DNA of 64,000 nt. It comes from an uncultured Luteimonas sp. (GTDB lineage: Bacteria > Pseudomonadota > Gammaproteobacteria > Xanthomonadales > Xanthomonadaceae). The notes beneath the pieces are model-generated. The model was not told the origin of the DNA. It worked only from the letters and a program-made list of their open reading frames with translations, and did no database searches. This document shows, one piece after another, positions 20,818 through 30,361 of this stretch. The DNA lies in the NCBI GenBank assembly GCA_934541015.1, contig CAKTDC010000009.1, positions 1 through 64,000 of the forward strand, written 5' to 3'. Every line of letters starts with the position of its first letter. Within the stretch, counting starts at the first letter, position 1. Position numbers and translations under genes: made by a program.

Positions 20818-23421
20818 TCAATCGCCGGCGCCGGCCTCGCGCGTCTCGGGGTGATCCGGGCCCAGCAGGGTCTCCAGTATCTCCACGGCGCGCCGCCGCG
20901 CCTGCGCCGCCTCGTCGGCACGGCCCAGCGCGGCCAGCACGCGGGCGCGGGCCAGCTGCGCGCTGGCGTGGCTGCGGGTGTTCTCGCCGACGCTGCCGGC
21001 GATGCGGTCGGCGGCATCGTCGGCGATGGCCAGCGCTTCGGCGGCCCGGCCCTGTCCGGCCAGCCGCAGGCCGAGGTCGGCGCGCGCGAGCTGGCAGGCG
21101 GGGGTGCTGTCCTGGCGCTTGGCGGTGCAGGCGTGCAGCGCGCGCTCCAGCACCGCGTCCGCTTCGGCGGCGTCGCCGTACCTGCGCAGCAGCCGGCTCT
21201 GGCTGGCGAGGGTGCGGCCAAGGCGCGCGCTGTCCAGCCGTTCGAGCATGGCCACCGCCTCGCCCATGCGCGCCAGGCCCGCGTCGACGCGGCCGCCGTC
21301 GGCGAGATCGGCGGCGCTGTCCGCCAGCGCCGCGGCGACCCACAGGTGGTCGCCGGGATAGGTGGCGCGGGCGATGGCGAGGCGGCGCTCGTGCAGGGCG
21401 CGGGCCTCGTCCGGCCGGTTCAGGGCGGACAGGACGCTGCCGCGGGTGGCCAGCAGCGGCACCAGCGCCGCGCCCTGCGGACCCTGGTGGCGCTCGACGA
21501 TGGCGACGGCCTCGCGCAGCAGCGGTTCGGCGTCGGCATTGCGGCCGCGGTCGTGCAGCATCACCGCGAGGTTGTTCATCGCCGAATGCAGGCCGTAGTC
21601 CTGCGGGTCGATCTGCCGGCGCAGCTGCAGCGCGCGCTCCAGCAGCGGGATGGCCTCGTCATAGCGGGCCTGGTTGTGGTAGACGTTGGCCAGCCCGGAC
21701 AGCGCGTTGGCGAGCATGCCCGGCTCGATGTCGGCATGGCGGTCGAGGATCGCCACCGCCTGCTCCAGGGACGCGCGCCCTTCCAGCGGACTGCCGCGCC
21801 AGGCCTGGACCACACCGAGGTTGATCAGCGACTCCGCGGTGGCCGGGTGGCCTTCGCCGTGCGCCTGCACGGCCAGGGCATGGGCTTGCTCGAACAGGCT
21901 CCGGGCTTCGTCCAGATGGCCGCGTCCGGCCTCGATCTCGCCGAAGTCGTCCAGCAGGTCGGCCTGCAGCGCGGGATCCATGCCCTCGGCGGCGGCGCGT
22001 TTGCGGGCGTCGGCGTAGGCATCGGCCAGGGTCAGCGCGCCGCGGGCGTCGCGCTTGAGCGGGTCTTCCTGTGCGAAGACCGAGATCAGGAACTCCTTGA
22101 CCTGGCGCGCGCGCTCGGCGCTCGATCGCGCCAGCGCGGTCTGTGCCTCGGCGCGCTGTTTCTCGGCCAGGGCCACGCGCGTCTGTTCGCGCGCGACGCC
22201 GGCCTGCCACAGGGTCAGGCCCAGCCCGCCGAGCAGGGCCAGCAGCACCAGCCCGGCCGCGGCCACGCCGCCGCGATGGCGCCGCAGCCAGCGCCGTGCG
22301 ATGTAGCCGAACACGTTGCCGCGCGCCAGCACCGGTCGCCGCTCGCGGTGGCGCTGCAGATCGTCCAGCAGCGCTTCGACGGTGGCGTAGCGGTCCTGCG
22401 GGCGGGTGCGCAGGCATTTGCCGACGATGGCGTCCAGGTCGCCATCGATCAGCTTCGGCGGCACTGGCGGGTCGGCCTGCGCCCGGGCGCTGCGGCTGGG
22501 CGGAGCGGGCTCCTGCGACAGCAGCGTTTCGACCGCGGCCGACAGCGGCCTGTGCTCGAATTTCCACGGCGGCGCGCCGCTCAGCAGTTCGTAGAGCAGC
22601 AGGCCCAGCCCGTAGACGTCCATCGCCGTGCTCGCAGGCAGCCCCTGCAGCTGCTCGGGCGCGGCGTGGTTGGGCGTCAGCGGCGCCAGGGTGGCGTCGG
22701 CGGCGCTGCCGTCCAGCAAGGTGGCGATGCCGAAGTCGAGCAGTTTGGCCTGGCCGTCGCCGGTCACCAGCACGTTGCCGGGCTTCAGGTCGCGGTGGAT
22801 CACCAGGTGCGAATGCGCGTAGGCCACCGCGCGACACAGCTGCCCGAACAGCGCCAGCCGCGCCGGCAGGTCGGGGCGTTCGCGCCGCATCCATTCGCGC
22901 AGGGTATGGCCCTGCACGAATTCCATCGCCATGTACGGCCGGCCCGACGCGGTGACGCCGCCGTCGAGCAGCCGCGCGATGTTGGGATGGTCCAGCTGCG
23001 CCAGGATGCTGCGCTCGGCGTCGAAGCGCGCCAGGTGCTGCGCCGCGTCGGCGCGCACCAGCTTGACCGCCGCGTCCTGCACGAAGCCGCCTTCGACGCG
23101 CGTGGCGAAGTACACCTCGCCCATGCCGCCGCGCCCGAGCAGGCGCTCCACCTGCCAGGGGCCGATGCGGGTGCCGGCGGCGACCTCCGACGCCGGCTCC
23201 GGCGCGTCGCCGCCGCTCAGCTGCGGGATATCGTCCAGCACCCCGTGGCCTTCGGAGGCGGCCAGCAGCGATTCCAGTTCCGCGCGCAGCGCCGGGTCGC
23301 CCGCGCAGTGGCGGTCGAGGAAGGCGGCGCGCTGGTCTGCCGGCAATTCCAGCAGGTCGGGGAACAGGGCTTCGATCCGCTGCCAGCCGGGCGTGACGGG
23401 ACCTGTCTCGGTTTGGTTCAT
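20818..23421 (-). CDS. Membrane-anchored Ser/Thr protein kinase with TPR-type tail
   Basis: 867 aa. Kinase domain about residues 87-360: Gly loop LLGRGGMGEVY (94-104), Lys120 in AAVK, HRDLKPGN (HRD 209-211), DFG 229-231, APEQL. A single membrane helix follows (about 386-406, GGVAAAGLVLLALLGGLGL). The 460-residue C-terminal part is helical and TPR-like, with blades such as LINLGVVQAWRGS, ANVYHNQARYDEAIPLLERAL and MNNLAVMLHDRGRNADAEPLLREAV, placed outside the membrane by topology. The N-terminal 85 residues resemble the leader of kinases paired with ECF-like sigma factors. It is divergent from such a sigma gene, so it probably phosphorylates and activates it, as shown for EcfK/PknS in Xanthomonas and EcfP/PknT in Vibrio. 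Confidence 0.9.
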   Translation of the reverse strand: MNQTETGPVTPGWQRIEALFPDLLELPADQRAAFLDRHCAGDPALRAELESLLAASEGHGVLDDIPQLSGGDAPEPASEVAAGTRIGPWQVERLLGRGGMGEVYFATRVEGGFVQDAAVKLVRADAAQHLARFDAERSILAQLDHPNIARLLDGGVTASGRPYMAMEFVQGHTLREWMRRERPDLPARLALFGQLCRAVAYAHSHLVIHRDLKPGNVLVTGDGQAKLLDFGIATLLDGSAADATLAPLTPNHAAPEQLQGLPASTAMDVYGLGLLLYELLSGAPPWKFEHRPLSAAVETLLSQEPAPPSRSARAQADPPVPPKLIDGDLDAIVGKCLRTRPQDRYATVEALLDDLQRHRERRPVLARGNVFGYIARRWLRRHRGGVAAAGLVLLALLGGLGLTLWQAGVAREQTRVALAEKQRAEAQTALARSSAERARQVKEFLISVFAQEDPLKRDARGALTLADAYADARKRAAAEGMDPALQADLLDDFGEIEAGRGHLDEARSLFEQAHALAVQAHGEGHPATAESLINLGVVQAWRGSPLEGRASLEQAVAILDRHADIEPGMLANALSGLANVYHNQARYDEAIPLLERALQLRRQIDPQDYGLHSAMNNLAVMLHDRGRNADAEPLLREAVAIVERHQGPQGAALVPLLATRGSVLSALNRPDEARALHERRLAIARATYPGDHLWVAAALADSAADLADGGRVDAGLARMGEAVAMLERLDSARLGRTLASQSRLLRRYGDAAEADAVLERALHACTAKRQDSTPACQLARADLGLRLAGQGRAAEALAIADDAADRIAGSVGENTRSHASAQLARARVLAALGRADEAAQARRRAVEILETLLGPDHPETREAGAGD

Positions 23422-23441
23422 GGGCGAGGCTCCACAGCGAC

Positions 23442-23471
23442 TATCGCGAAACGGCGCCGGATTCCGCCATC
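23442..23471 (-). promoter_or_regulatory. Candidate ECF-sigma promoter of kinase gene
   Basis: Minus-strand motif GGCGGAATCC, about ten bases, then TTTCGCGATA, 21 nt before the kinase start. Its 30-nt partner is at 20721-20750. It occupies most of the 75-nt space between kinase and sigma genes. Confidence 0.45.
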
Positions 23472-23496
23472 CAGGCCATGGCATGATGCGCCGATC

Positions 23497-24030
23497 ATGT
23501 CCGGACTTGCGCCGCCCGCTGCCGACGACGTCGTACTGGCCGAGCAGCTGGTGCCGCTGTTGTACGCCGATCTGCGCCGTGCCGCCCGTCGCGAACGCCG
23601 CCACGTCAGGGCCGGCGACACGCTGGCGACCACCGCGCTGGTCAACGAGGCCTATGCGCGCCTGGCCGGCAGCGGCTTCAACGACCGCGCCCATTTCCTG
23701 CGCGTGGCGGCCATCGCCATGCACCGCATCCTGGTGGAACGGGTCCGCGCCCAGCTCGCGCAGAAGCGCGGCGGCGGCCGGCAACGGGTGGAGCTGGACG
23801 AGGATTCGGTCGAGCTGCAGGTGGAGGACGATGAACGCATCGCCGCCGTCGAGGAGGCGCTGCAGCGGCTGGCGGCGCAGTCGCCGCGGCTGGCCGGCGT
23901 CGTCGAGTGCCGCTTTTTTGCCGGTTACGGCGAGCAGGAGACGGCGCAGGCGATGGGGCTGTCGCTGCGCAGCGTTCAGCGGGACTGGGCGACGGCGCGG
24001 GCCTGGCTGCAGCGGGAGATCGGGGCCTAG
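23497..24030 (+). CDS. ECF-like sigma-70 factor (kinase-linked type)
   Basis: 177 aa. Region 2 is LVPLLYADLRRAARRERRH, then DTLATTALVNEAYARL and HFLRVAAIAMHRILVERVRA. Region 4 is SPRLAGVVECRFFAGYGEQETAQAMGL with helix-turn-helix LSLRSVQRDWATARAWL. This is the TIGR02999-like class that lacks an anti-sigma factor and pairs with a Ser/Thr kinase. It faces the kinase gene across 75 nt. A Thr-rich segment GDTLATTALV just after region 2.2 is a plausible phosphorylation site by analogy with EcfP; that is inference. Probable targets are its own neighbours, through the shared upstream motif. Confidence 0.88.
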   Translation: MSGLAPPAADDVVLAEQLVPLLYADLRRAARRERRHVRAGDTLATTALVNEAYARLAGSGFNDRAHFLRVAAIAMHRILVERVRAQLAQKRGGGRQRVELDEDSVELQVEDDERIAAVEEALQRLAAQSPRLAGVVECRFFAGYGEQETAQAMGLSLRSVQRDWATARAWLQREIGA

Positions 24031-24102
24031 TGTGTCGTCCCGCAGGTTTCTTGTGCTCGTCATTCCCGCCTGCGCGGGGATGACGGGAGAAATTCTCGGT
24101 TC

Positions 24103-24252
24103 TTCTCCCAAGTGCGGGAGAATCGTCAAAAGCAGAGCTGGATCGGGGCTTGCGGACAGAGGGTCGCCCCGGGCCGGGGAGCAATCCCCGGCCGGCAGGG
24201 CGCGGCGTCGTTCCGACGGCGGAACTGATGATCCTCCCCGCACTTGGGAGAA
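24103..24252. repeat. MITE-like element, copy 1
   Basis: 150 bp flanked by inverted repeats TTCTCCCAAGTGCGGGAG (24103-24120) and its near-complement (24234-24252, one extra base). The interior has GCAGAGCTGGATCGGGGCTT and a GC hairpin. A second copy in opposite orientation is at 33664-33832. No coding capacity. Confidence 0.7.
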
Positions 24253-24441
24253 GAAATTTTCTTGCGGGACAGCACACCAGCTCCACCCGGGACCGGCCCG
24301 AGGGGAAGGTCTGAAGCGGGCCTCCCGGTCCGGGCACGCCAAGACATCCGCTTCCGCCGCCGCCGCTCCTGCAGGGGAGCTGCGCCCGGGACGTGGTTCA
24401 CCGCGGCGTCCGCTGCGAGGCTCCGGCGGCAGCGGCTTCGC

Positions 24442-24465
24442 GGCCGCGATTTCCCGGTCGCGGCC
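24442..24465 (-). terminator. Possible terminator of cstA-ybdD
   Basis: Perfect 8-bp arms GGCCGCGA / TCGCGGCC with an 8-nt loop, 28 nt after the ybdD stop. No T run follows, so it is tentative. Confidence 0.3.
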
Positions 24466-24492
24466 AACCCGGCCTTCCGCTGCCCGGGACCG

Positions 24493-24720
24493 TCAGCAGC
24501 AGCGGAAGCCGTTGCGCCCGCCGAACCGCGCCTCCTGGCGCTCGCGGAAGAAGGTCTTGTAGTCCATCGGCTCGCGGTCCGGATGCTTCTCCAGCATGTG
24601 CCTGACGTAGTTGTCGTAGTCGGGGATGCCGCAGCACAGCCGCGCGGTCTGCACCAGCCTTCGCCACACGCGCCTGTGCGTGGCGAAGTGGTCCAGCGGA
24701 ACCAGCGCGGTGCTGCTCAC
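24493..24720 (-). CDS. ybdD: YbdD/YjiX family small protein
   Basis: 75 aa. Core [48 protein letters not shown] and the end GFRCC are characteristic of YbdD/YjiX (DUF466). These are almost always encoded after cstA-type transporters and are thought to assist pyruvate or peptide uptake. GTG start overlaps the cstA stop (GTGA), fitting coupled translation. Confidence 0.93.
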   Translation of the reverse strand: MSSTALVPLDHFATHRRVWRRLVQTARLCCGIPDYDNYVRHMLEKHPDREPMDYKTFFRERQEARFGGRNGFRCC

Positions 24721-26792
24721 AGCCACATCTTCTGCTGTTCGTCGCTCAGCGCCACGTAGGGCGTCTCGCGGTCGCTGCGCGCCGGGTTGGCGCGTGCCTT
24801 GCGGATGGCGACGATCGAGTAGAACAGCACCGCCAGCACCACCAGCATGAACAGCGCCGTCAGGCCGGCGTTGACGTAGTTGTTGACCATGATCTGGCTC
24901 ATGCTGTCGAAGTCCTTGGACGGGGCGATCAGCTCGCCGCGCGCGATCGCATCGCGGTAGCGGTTGGCCTGCGCCAGGAAGCCCAGGGCCGGGGTGCTGT
25001 CGAAGATCTTGATCCAGCCCGCGGTCAGGGTGCAGGCCAGCAGCCAGATGGTGGGCACGATCGACACCCAGGCGTAGCGGTCCTTCTTCATCTTGAACAG
25101 GACCACCGTGCACAGCATCAGCGCGATGCCGGCCAGCATCTGGTTGGCGATGCCGAACAGCGGCCACAGCATGTTGATGCCGCCCAGCGGGTCGGTGACG
25201 CCCTGGTAGAGGAAATAGCCCCACAGCGCCACGCAGCCGCCGGTGGCGACCACGTTCGGGCCCCAGGCATCGGTCTTGCGCATCGCCGGCACGAAGTTGC
25301 CCAGCAGGTCCTGCAGCATGAAGCGCCCGGAGCGGGTGCCGGCGTCGACCGCGGTCAGGATGAACAGCGCCTCGAACAGGATCGCGAAGTGGTACCAGAA
25401 GGCCATCATCCCCTCGCCCGGGATGACCGCGTGGAAGATCTGCGCGATGCCCACCGCCAGCGTCGGCGCGCCGCCTGCGCGGGAGATGATCGAGGCCTCG
25501 CCGACGTCCTGTGCGGTCTGGGTGAGCACGTCCGGCGTGACCGTGAAGCCCCAGCTCGAGACCACCTCGGCCACGGCCGCCGGGTCGGTGCCGATGATCG
25601 CCGCCGGGCTGTTCATGGCGAAGTACACGCCCGGGTCGATCACCGCCGCCGCGACCATGGCCATGATCGCCACGAACGATTCCATCAGCATGCCGCCATA
25701 GCCCAGGTAGGGCGCGTGGCGCTCGTTGGCCATCAGCTTGGGCGTGGTGCCCGAGGCGATCAGGGCGTGGAAGCCCGAGACCGCGCCGCAGGCGATGGTG
25801 ATGAACAGGAACGGGAACATCGAGCCCTTCCACACCGGGCCGCTGCCGTCGGTGAACTGGGTCAGCGCCGGCATCTTCAGCTCCGGCATCACGATCAGGA
25901 TGCCGACGGCCAGGCCGACGATGGTGCCGATCTTGAGGAAGGTCGACAGGTAGTCGCGCGGCGCCAGCAGCAGCCACACCGGCAGCACTGCCGCGACGAA
26001 GCCGTAGCCGATCAGCATCCAGGTGATCTGCACGCCGGTGAAGGTGAAGGCCGGGCCCCAGGTCGGATGCGCGGCGACGTGGCCGCCGAGCCAGATCGCG
26101 GCCATCAGCAGCACGATCCCGATGACCGAGATCTCGCCGATCTTCCCGGGCCGGATGTAGCGCATGTAGATGCCCATGAAGATCGCGATCGGCATCGTCG
26201 CGATCACGGTGAACATGCCCCACGGACTTTCGGCCAGGGCCTTGACCACGATCATCGCCAGCACCGCCAGGATGATGATCATGATCAGGAAGGCGCCGAA
26301 CAGGGCGATGGTGCCGGGGATCTGCCCCATCTCCTCGCGCACCAGGTCGCCCAGCGAGCGCGCGTCGCGGCGGCTGGACACCACCAGCACCATGAAGTCC
26401 TGCACCGCGCCGGCGAGCACCACGCCCGCGATCAGCCACAGCGTGCCGGGCAGGTAGCCCATCTGCGCCGCCAGCACCGGGCCGACCAGCGGACCGGCGC
26501 CGGCGATCGCGGCGAAGTGGTGGCCGAACAGCACGTGCTTGTTGGTGGGCACGTAGTCCAGGCCGTCGTTGTGGATCATCGCCGGGGTGGCCCGGGTGGG
26601 ATCCAGGTTGAAGACCTTGTCGGCGATGAAGCGCGCGTAGAAGCGGTAGGCCACCAGGTAGATCGAGACCGCCGCGGCCACGATCCACAGCGCATTGATG
26701 GATTCGCCGCGCCGCAGCGCCACCGTACCCAGACAGAACGCACCGATCAGGGCGAGCGCCGCCCATGCAAGCTTGCCTGCCGCACCTTTCAT
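24717..26792 (-). CDS. cstA: Carbon starvation protein A, pyruvate/peptide transporter
   Basis: 691 aa, near the 701 of the Escherichia coli protein. Many membrane helices. Conserved [18 protein letters not shown] start ([13 protein letters not shown]), [34 protein letters not shown] core (here [19 protein letters not shown]), [15 protein letters not shown] and [16 protein letters not shown]. CstA-family proteins import pyruvate and small peptides and are induced by carbon limitation. ATG at 26792 has GGAG 7 nt upstream; an earlier ATG ten codons before lacks one. Followed by ybdD in one operon. Confidence 0.94.
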   Translation of the reverse strand: MKGAAGKLAWAALALIGAFCLGTVALRRGESINALWIVAAAVSIYLVAYRFYARFIADKVFNLDPTRATPAMIHNDGLDYVPTNKHVLFGHHFAAIAGAGPLVGPVLAAQMGYLPGTLWLIAGVVLAGAVQDFMVLVVSSRRDARSLGDLVREEMGQIPGTIALFGAFLIMIIILAVLAMIVVKALAESPWGMFTVIATMPIAIFMGIYMRYIRPGKIGEISVIGIVLLMAAIWLGGHVAAHPTWGPAFTFTGVQITWMLIGYGFVAAVLPVWLLLAPRDYLSTFLKIGTIVGLAVGILIVMPELKMPALTQFTDGSGPVWKGSMFPFLFITIACGAVSGFHALIASGTTPKLMANERHAPYLGYGGMLMESFVAIMAMVAAAVIDPGVYFAMNSPAAIIGTDPAAVAEVVSSWGFTVTPDVLTQTAQDVGEASIISRAGGAPTLAVGIAQIFHAVIPGEGMMAFWYHFAILFEALFILTAVDAGTRSGRFMLQDLLGNFVPAMRKTDAWGPNVVATGGCVALWGYFLYQGVTDPLGGINMLWPLFGIANQMLAGIALMLCTVVLFKMKKDRYAWVSIVPTIWLLACTLTAGWIKIFDSTPALGFLAQANRYRDAIARGELIAPSKDFDSMSQIMVNNYVNAGLTALFMLVVLAVLFYSIVAIRKARANPARSDRETPYVALSDEQQKMWL

Positions 26793-26919
26793 GAGCCATC
26801 TCCAGCCGGGAGTCGAGGCCAAGGGTCGCGCCGACGGCGCGCCGGGTCAATGGCCCCCGGCACCTCCCTGCGCTACGCCTGGCTTCCTCCTCCGCGAAGC
26901 GGGGGGTGAGGGGCAGCGC

Positions 26920-28974
26920 CTACAGCGCCACGAACCGGATCGCCTGGCCGCCGCCCGGCGCGAGCCGCAGGGTCAGGGTGTCGCCGCTGCCGACCTCGCG
27001 CCGCTCGATGACGATGTCCTCGCGGTTGTGCTTCCAGTGCGCCTGTTCGCCGTCGCGGTAGATCTCGGCGCGGTAGCGCCGGCCGGCGTCGAGGAAGGAC
27101 AGCGGCACTTCCAGCGTGCGGCCGTCCTCGTCGGTCAGCGCGCCCAGGTACCAGTCGTCGCCGCCGCGCTCCCTGCGCGCGATGGTGACGTGGTCGCCGA
27201 TTTCGGCGGTCAGCACCCGCGTAGTTTCCCAGTCCACGGGCACGTCCTTGATGAACTGGAACGGGCCGGGATTGTTCTCGTAATTGTCGAGCAGGTCGGC
27301 CGCCATCTGCAGCGGGCTGTAGATCACCACGTAGAGGGCGAGCTGCTTGGCCCAGGTGGTGGCGATGCCGTCGGGGGCGCGGGTGCGCATGCCGAAGATC
27401 CCCGGGGTGTAGTCCATCGGCCCGGCCAGCAGGCGGGTGAACACCAGGATCGGCTCGTGTTCGGGCGGGTTGCCCGGCTGGCCCCAGGCGCTGAATTCCA
27501 TGCCGCGCGCGCCCTCGCGGGTGATCAGGTTGGGCCAGGTGCGGCGCAGGCCGGTGTCCTTGATCGGCTCGTGCGGATTCATCGCGATGCGGTACCGGGC
27601 CGCGGTTTCCACCACCTTCTGGTGGTGCCGCGCCATCGCCTGGCCCTCGTGCCAGGCGTAGACCAGGTTGCCGTCGGCGTCGAGCACCTTGGCCTGGCCG
27701 GCGTCGGCGACGTAGCCGCTCTTGACCGCGCCGATGCCCAGCCGCCGGTACAGCGCGAACGCCTCCTCGATCTGTGATTCGTAGTGCGCGGCATGGCCGG
27801 AGGTCTCGTTGTGGCCGATCAGCTGCACCCCCCTGGACTTCGCGTAGGCGGCCAGGCCCTCCAGGTCGTAGTCCGGATACGGCCGGGTGAAGCTGAACTC
27901 GTGGCCGGTGCCGAACCAGTCCGCGTTCCAGCCCACGTTCCAGCCCTCCACCAGCACGCCGCCGAAGCCGTGCTCGGCGGCGAAGTCGATGTGCCGCCGC
28001 ACGTTCTCGTTGGTCGCGCCGTGTCTCGGGCCGTGGGACCAGGTCTTGAGGTCCATGTGCAGCTCCCACCACACGCCGACGTACTTCATCGGCCGGACCC
28101 AGGACACGTCGCCCAGCGCGTTGGGCGCGTTGAGGTTGAGGATCAGCGACGATTCCACCAGGCCGCCGGCGCCGTCGGCCAGCTGCAGCGTGCGCCAAGG
28201 CGTGTGGAAGGGCAGGGCGCGCGACACCGCCGGGGCGTTGCCGGCGCCGGGCGTGAGCGCGGCCCTGAGCCTGCGGCCGTCGACCCGGGTGAGGTTCATG
28301 CCCGAATAGTCGACCAGCGCGGCCTCGTGGATCGACAGGTGCAGGCCGTCGCCGAAGCGGAAGGTGATCGGGGTCTGCGCGTCGCCGATCTCCTGCACCG
28401 GCGTGGTGTGGTACAGATATTCCTCGCGGTTCCATTCGAAGGCCGGGATCCACCAGCTGGTGGCGTCGGCGGCGAGCACGAATTCGGTCAGCTCCGCGGA
28501 GATGTTGGCCTGCGCCACGCCGGGCTGCTCCGGGAATTCGTAGCGGAAACCCAGGCCGTCGTCGTACAGCCGGAACACCACGCTGAAGCTGCGCCCCGGC
28601 CCGCTGCGCTCGCGGAAGCCGACGGCCAGCTCGCTGTAATGGTTGCGGATTTCGCGGCGCTCGCCCCAGGGCTGCTCCCAGGTTTCGTCGAAGCTGCGCA
28701 CCTGCCGCGAGACGATCTCCAGATTGCGTTCGAACTTGGGCTGGTCGGTGAACATCACGCCCAGGCGCGAGGGCGCGATCACCGGCCGGCCCCGGTGCAT
28801 GACGCTGTAGCTGGCCCGTCCCTCGGGATCGGTGGCGACCTGCACCGCGACCACGCCGCCGGGCGATGCCAGCGCCACCGCGGCAGGTGGCTCCTGCGCG
28901 GCTGCGGCCGCAACTGCAACCAGCCACCCGGCGGCCACCCAGACGATTGCGGCAAGACCCGTGCGCAGGCGCAT
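26920..28974 (-). CDS. Secreted glycoside hydrolase family 97 enzyme
   Basis: 684 aa with signal peptide (residues 6-26). GH97 layout: N-terminal beta-sandwich with SPGGVVAVQVATD, SRLGVMF and DDGLGFRYEFPEQ, then a (beta/alpha)8 barrel with MKYVGVWWELHMDLKTWS, GFGGVLVEGWNVGWNADW and VQLIGHNETSGHAAHYE, and a C-terminal beta domain. The Glu in GHNETSG and acidic residues nearby fit the inverting-type metal-linked active site of SusB-like alpha-glucosidases; retaining alpha-galactosidases exist too. It probably acts in the periplasm on alpha-linked oligosaccharides. ATG at 28974 has AGGAG 9 nt upstream; the frame extends further but without a ribosome site. Confidence 0.92.
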   Translation of the reverse strand: MRLRTGLAAIVWVAAGWLVAVAAAAAQEPPAAVALASPGGVVAVQVATDPEGRASYSVMHRGRPVIAPSRLGVMFTDQPKFERNLEIVSRQVRSFDETWEQPWGERREIRNHYSELAVGFRERSGPGRSFSVVFRLYDDGLGFRYEFPEQPGVAQANISAELTEFVLAADATSWWIPAFEWNREEYLYHTTPVQEIGDAQTPITFRFGDGLHLSIHEAALVDYSGMNLTRVDGRRLRAALTPGAGNAPAVSRALPFHTPWRTLQLADGAGGLVESSLILNLNAPNALGDVSWVRPMKYVGVWWELHMDLKTWSHGPRHGATNENVRRHIDFAAEHGFGGVLVEGWNVGWNADWFGTGHEFSFTRPYPDYDLEGLAAYAKSRGVQLIGHNETSGHAAHYESQIEEAFALYRRLGIGAVKSGYVADAGQAKVLDADGNLVYAWHEGQAMARHHQKVVETAARYRIAMNPHEPIKDTGLRRTWPNLITREGARGMEFSAWGQPGNPPEHEPILVFTRLLAGPMDYTPGIFGMRTRAPDGIATTWAKQLALYVVIYSPLQMAADLLDNYENNPGPFQFIKDVPVDWETTRVLTAEIGDHVTIARRERGGDDWYLGALTDEDGRTLEVPLSFLDAGRRYRAEIYRDGEQAHWKHNREDIVIERREVGSGDTLTLRLAPGGGQAIRFVAL

Positions 28975-29052
28975 CGGCGGACTCCTTCTGGCGATGCGCC
29001 CGATCATGTCACGACTCCGCGCGGCGGGGCCGTGCATACGTATGCGGCAGGG

Positions 29053-30207
29053 TCAGCGCGGGCGCGGCGCGCGCGCCAGCGTCCACGCCAGCGCAAGATG
29101 CAGCGGCACCAGCAGCGAGATCCACGGCAGGTTGCGCTGCGGCAGCGTCGGCAGCCAGTGCAGGAACAGCGCCAGCACGGTGCCGATCACCACCAGCCAC
29201 GCGATGCCCCGGAACCACCTGCCCGGATCGCGGCCACGGGCGATGCGCCAGCCGCCGGGCAGCAGCAGCAGGCACAGCGGCGTGAACAGCAGCAGGTTGT
29301 GGTTGGCCCAGGCGAAGCGGTGCCCGGTGGCGGTCCACAGGAACAGCATCAGCAGGCCGAGGATGCCGCAGGCCAGCCAGAAGGGAATCGCCGCGGCAGC
29401 GATGGCGCGCGGGTGGCGCCGGGCCAGCGCCAGGATCGCCCCGGCCAGCGCCAGCCCCGCCAGCAGCCATCCCCACCAGCGGCGCGGGCGCTCGGCCGGC
29501 TCCGGTGCGAGCCGGTGGGGCAGCAGTTCCTGCGTTCCCCGCACCAGCGGCCGGCCGTCGGCCAGCTGTACCGTCGCCAGCGCATCGGCCAGGCGCATCG
29601 GCACGAAGGCGTCCTGCCACAGCGCGTTCGGCCGGTCGGCCGCCGGTCCCAGGCCGATGTCGAAGCCCAGCCACATCCACGGCGCCGGCGAGGCCAGGCG
29701 CACCGCGTCGCCGCGGTAGGTGTTGCCGCGCGAACGGCTGCTGAGCTGGCGCTGCAGTTCGCCGCCGAGCGCGGCATCGAGCGCATCGCGCACGCGGGTG
29801 GAGCAGTTGTCGGTGAAGTAGTCGTAGCGGTAGCGCGCGTTCTCGGGGCGGGCGTTCTCCGCCAGCGCGTCGGCAAGTCCGCGCGCCTGCGCGTCCGACA
29901 GGTCGAGCCACTGGATCGACACCCCGCGGCCGACCTCGCGGTAGTAGGCCAGGTCGTCGGCCAGGGGCAGCGCGACCAGCATGTAGCGCATGTCGCCGCG
30001 CACGAAGCGCGCGTTGAAATCCGGCTCGTCCAGGTCGAAGAAGCCGAAGTTGTACGACACCGGCGCGCCCGCCGCCGGATCGTCGACCACGATCGCGTTG
30101 TGGCCGAAGCGTTCGAAGAAGATTTCGCCTGGCTGCATCGTGGCCACGCCGATGCGGATCTGGGCGGTGGCCGGCAAAACAGCCAGCAGCAGGATCAGGC
30201 TCAGCAT
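29053..30207 (-). CDS. DUF4105 membrane protein
   Basis: 384 aa. Signal peptide MLSLILLLAVLPATAQ. DUF4105 core: PGEIFFERFGHNAIVVDD, YNFGFFDLDEPDFNARFVRGDM, and RYDYFTDNCSTRVRDALD with a Cys-Ser-Thr motif reminiscent of NlpC/P60-like folds. The C-terminal 140 residues hold four hydrophobic helices. Function unknown; proposed to be an envelope peptidase-like protein. ATG at 30207 starts the signal sequence; a longer frame upstream runs through a palindromic repeat (30221-30258). It follows corC on the same strand. Confidence 0.83.
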   Translation of the reverse strand: MLSLILLLAVLPATAQIRIGVATMQPGEIFFERFGHNAIVVDDPAAGAPVSYNFGFFDLDEPDFNARFVRGDMRYMLVALPLADDLAYYREVGRGVSIQWLDLSDAQARGLADALAENARPENARYRYDYFTDNCSTRVRDALDAALGGELQRQLSSRSRGNTYRGDAVRLASPAPWMWLGFDIGLGPAADRPNALWQDAFVPMRLADALATVQLADGRPLVRGTQELLPHRLAPEPAERPRRWWGWLLAGLALAGAILALARRHPRAIAAAAIPFWLACGILGLLMLFLWTATGHRFAWANHNLLLFTPLCLLLLPGGWRIARGRDPGRWFRGIAWLVVIGTVLALFLHWLPTLPQRNLPWISLLVPLHLALAWTLARAPRPR

Positions 30208-30220
30208 CCACCTGAAGGCC

Positions 30221-30258
30221 CTTCCCCCGCGTGCGGGGGAAGGGCGGGATGGGGGCAA
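30221..30258. repeat. Family-A palindromic repeat
   Basis: CCCTTCCCCCGCGTGCGGGGG hairpin followed by AAGGGCGGGATGGGGG, in the gap between corC and the DUF4105 gene, 14 nt before the start of the latter. It may shape the leader RNA. Confidence 0.7.
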
Positions 30259-30361
30259 GTCCGGCCCGGCGTGGCGCACCGGGTGCGCGGAAGGCCCGCG
30301 AGGCAGCGCCGTGCATGCCAGCTCCCCGTTTCCTTGCCTCCCGCGCAGGGGGACGGCGGCG

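Larger units (their letters stand above)
24031..24492. other. Intergenic region with family-B hairpin and MITE-like element
   Basis: No gene. From left to right: a family-B hairpin at 24059-24084 (CGTCATTCCCGCCTGCGCGG start), a MITE-like element at 24103-24252, a unique GC-rich stretch, and a perfect 8-bp hairpin at 24442-24465. Frames crossing it have no normal codon use. Confidence 0.7.

Noticed and set aside
20629..23496. Long N-terminal extension of the ECF sigma gene
   Set aside because: It is the complement of the kinase gene; the sigma family starts at 23497.
24244..24759. Plus-strand frame downstream of the MITE-like element
   Set aside because: Runs through repeat DNA and the complement of ybdD; codon use is not coding-like.
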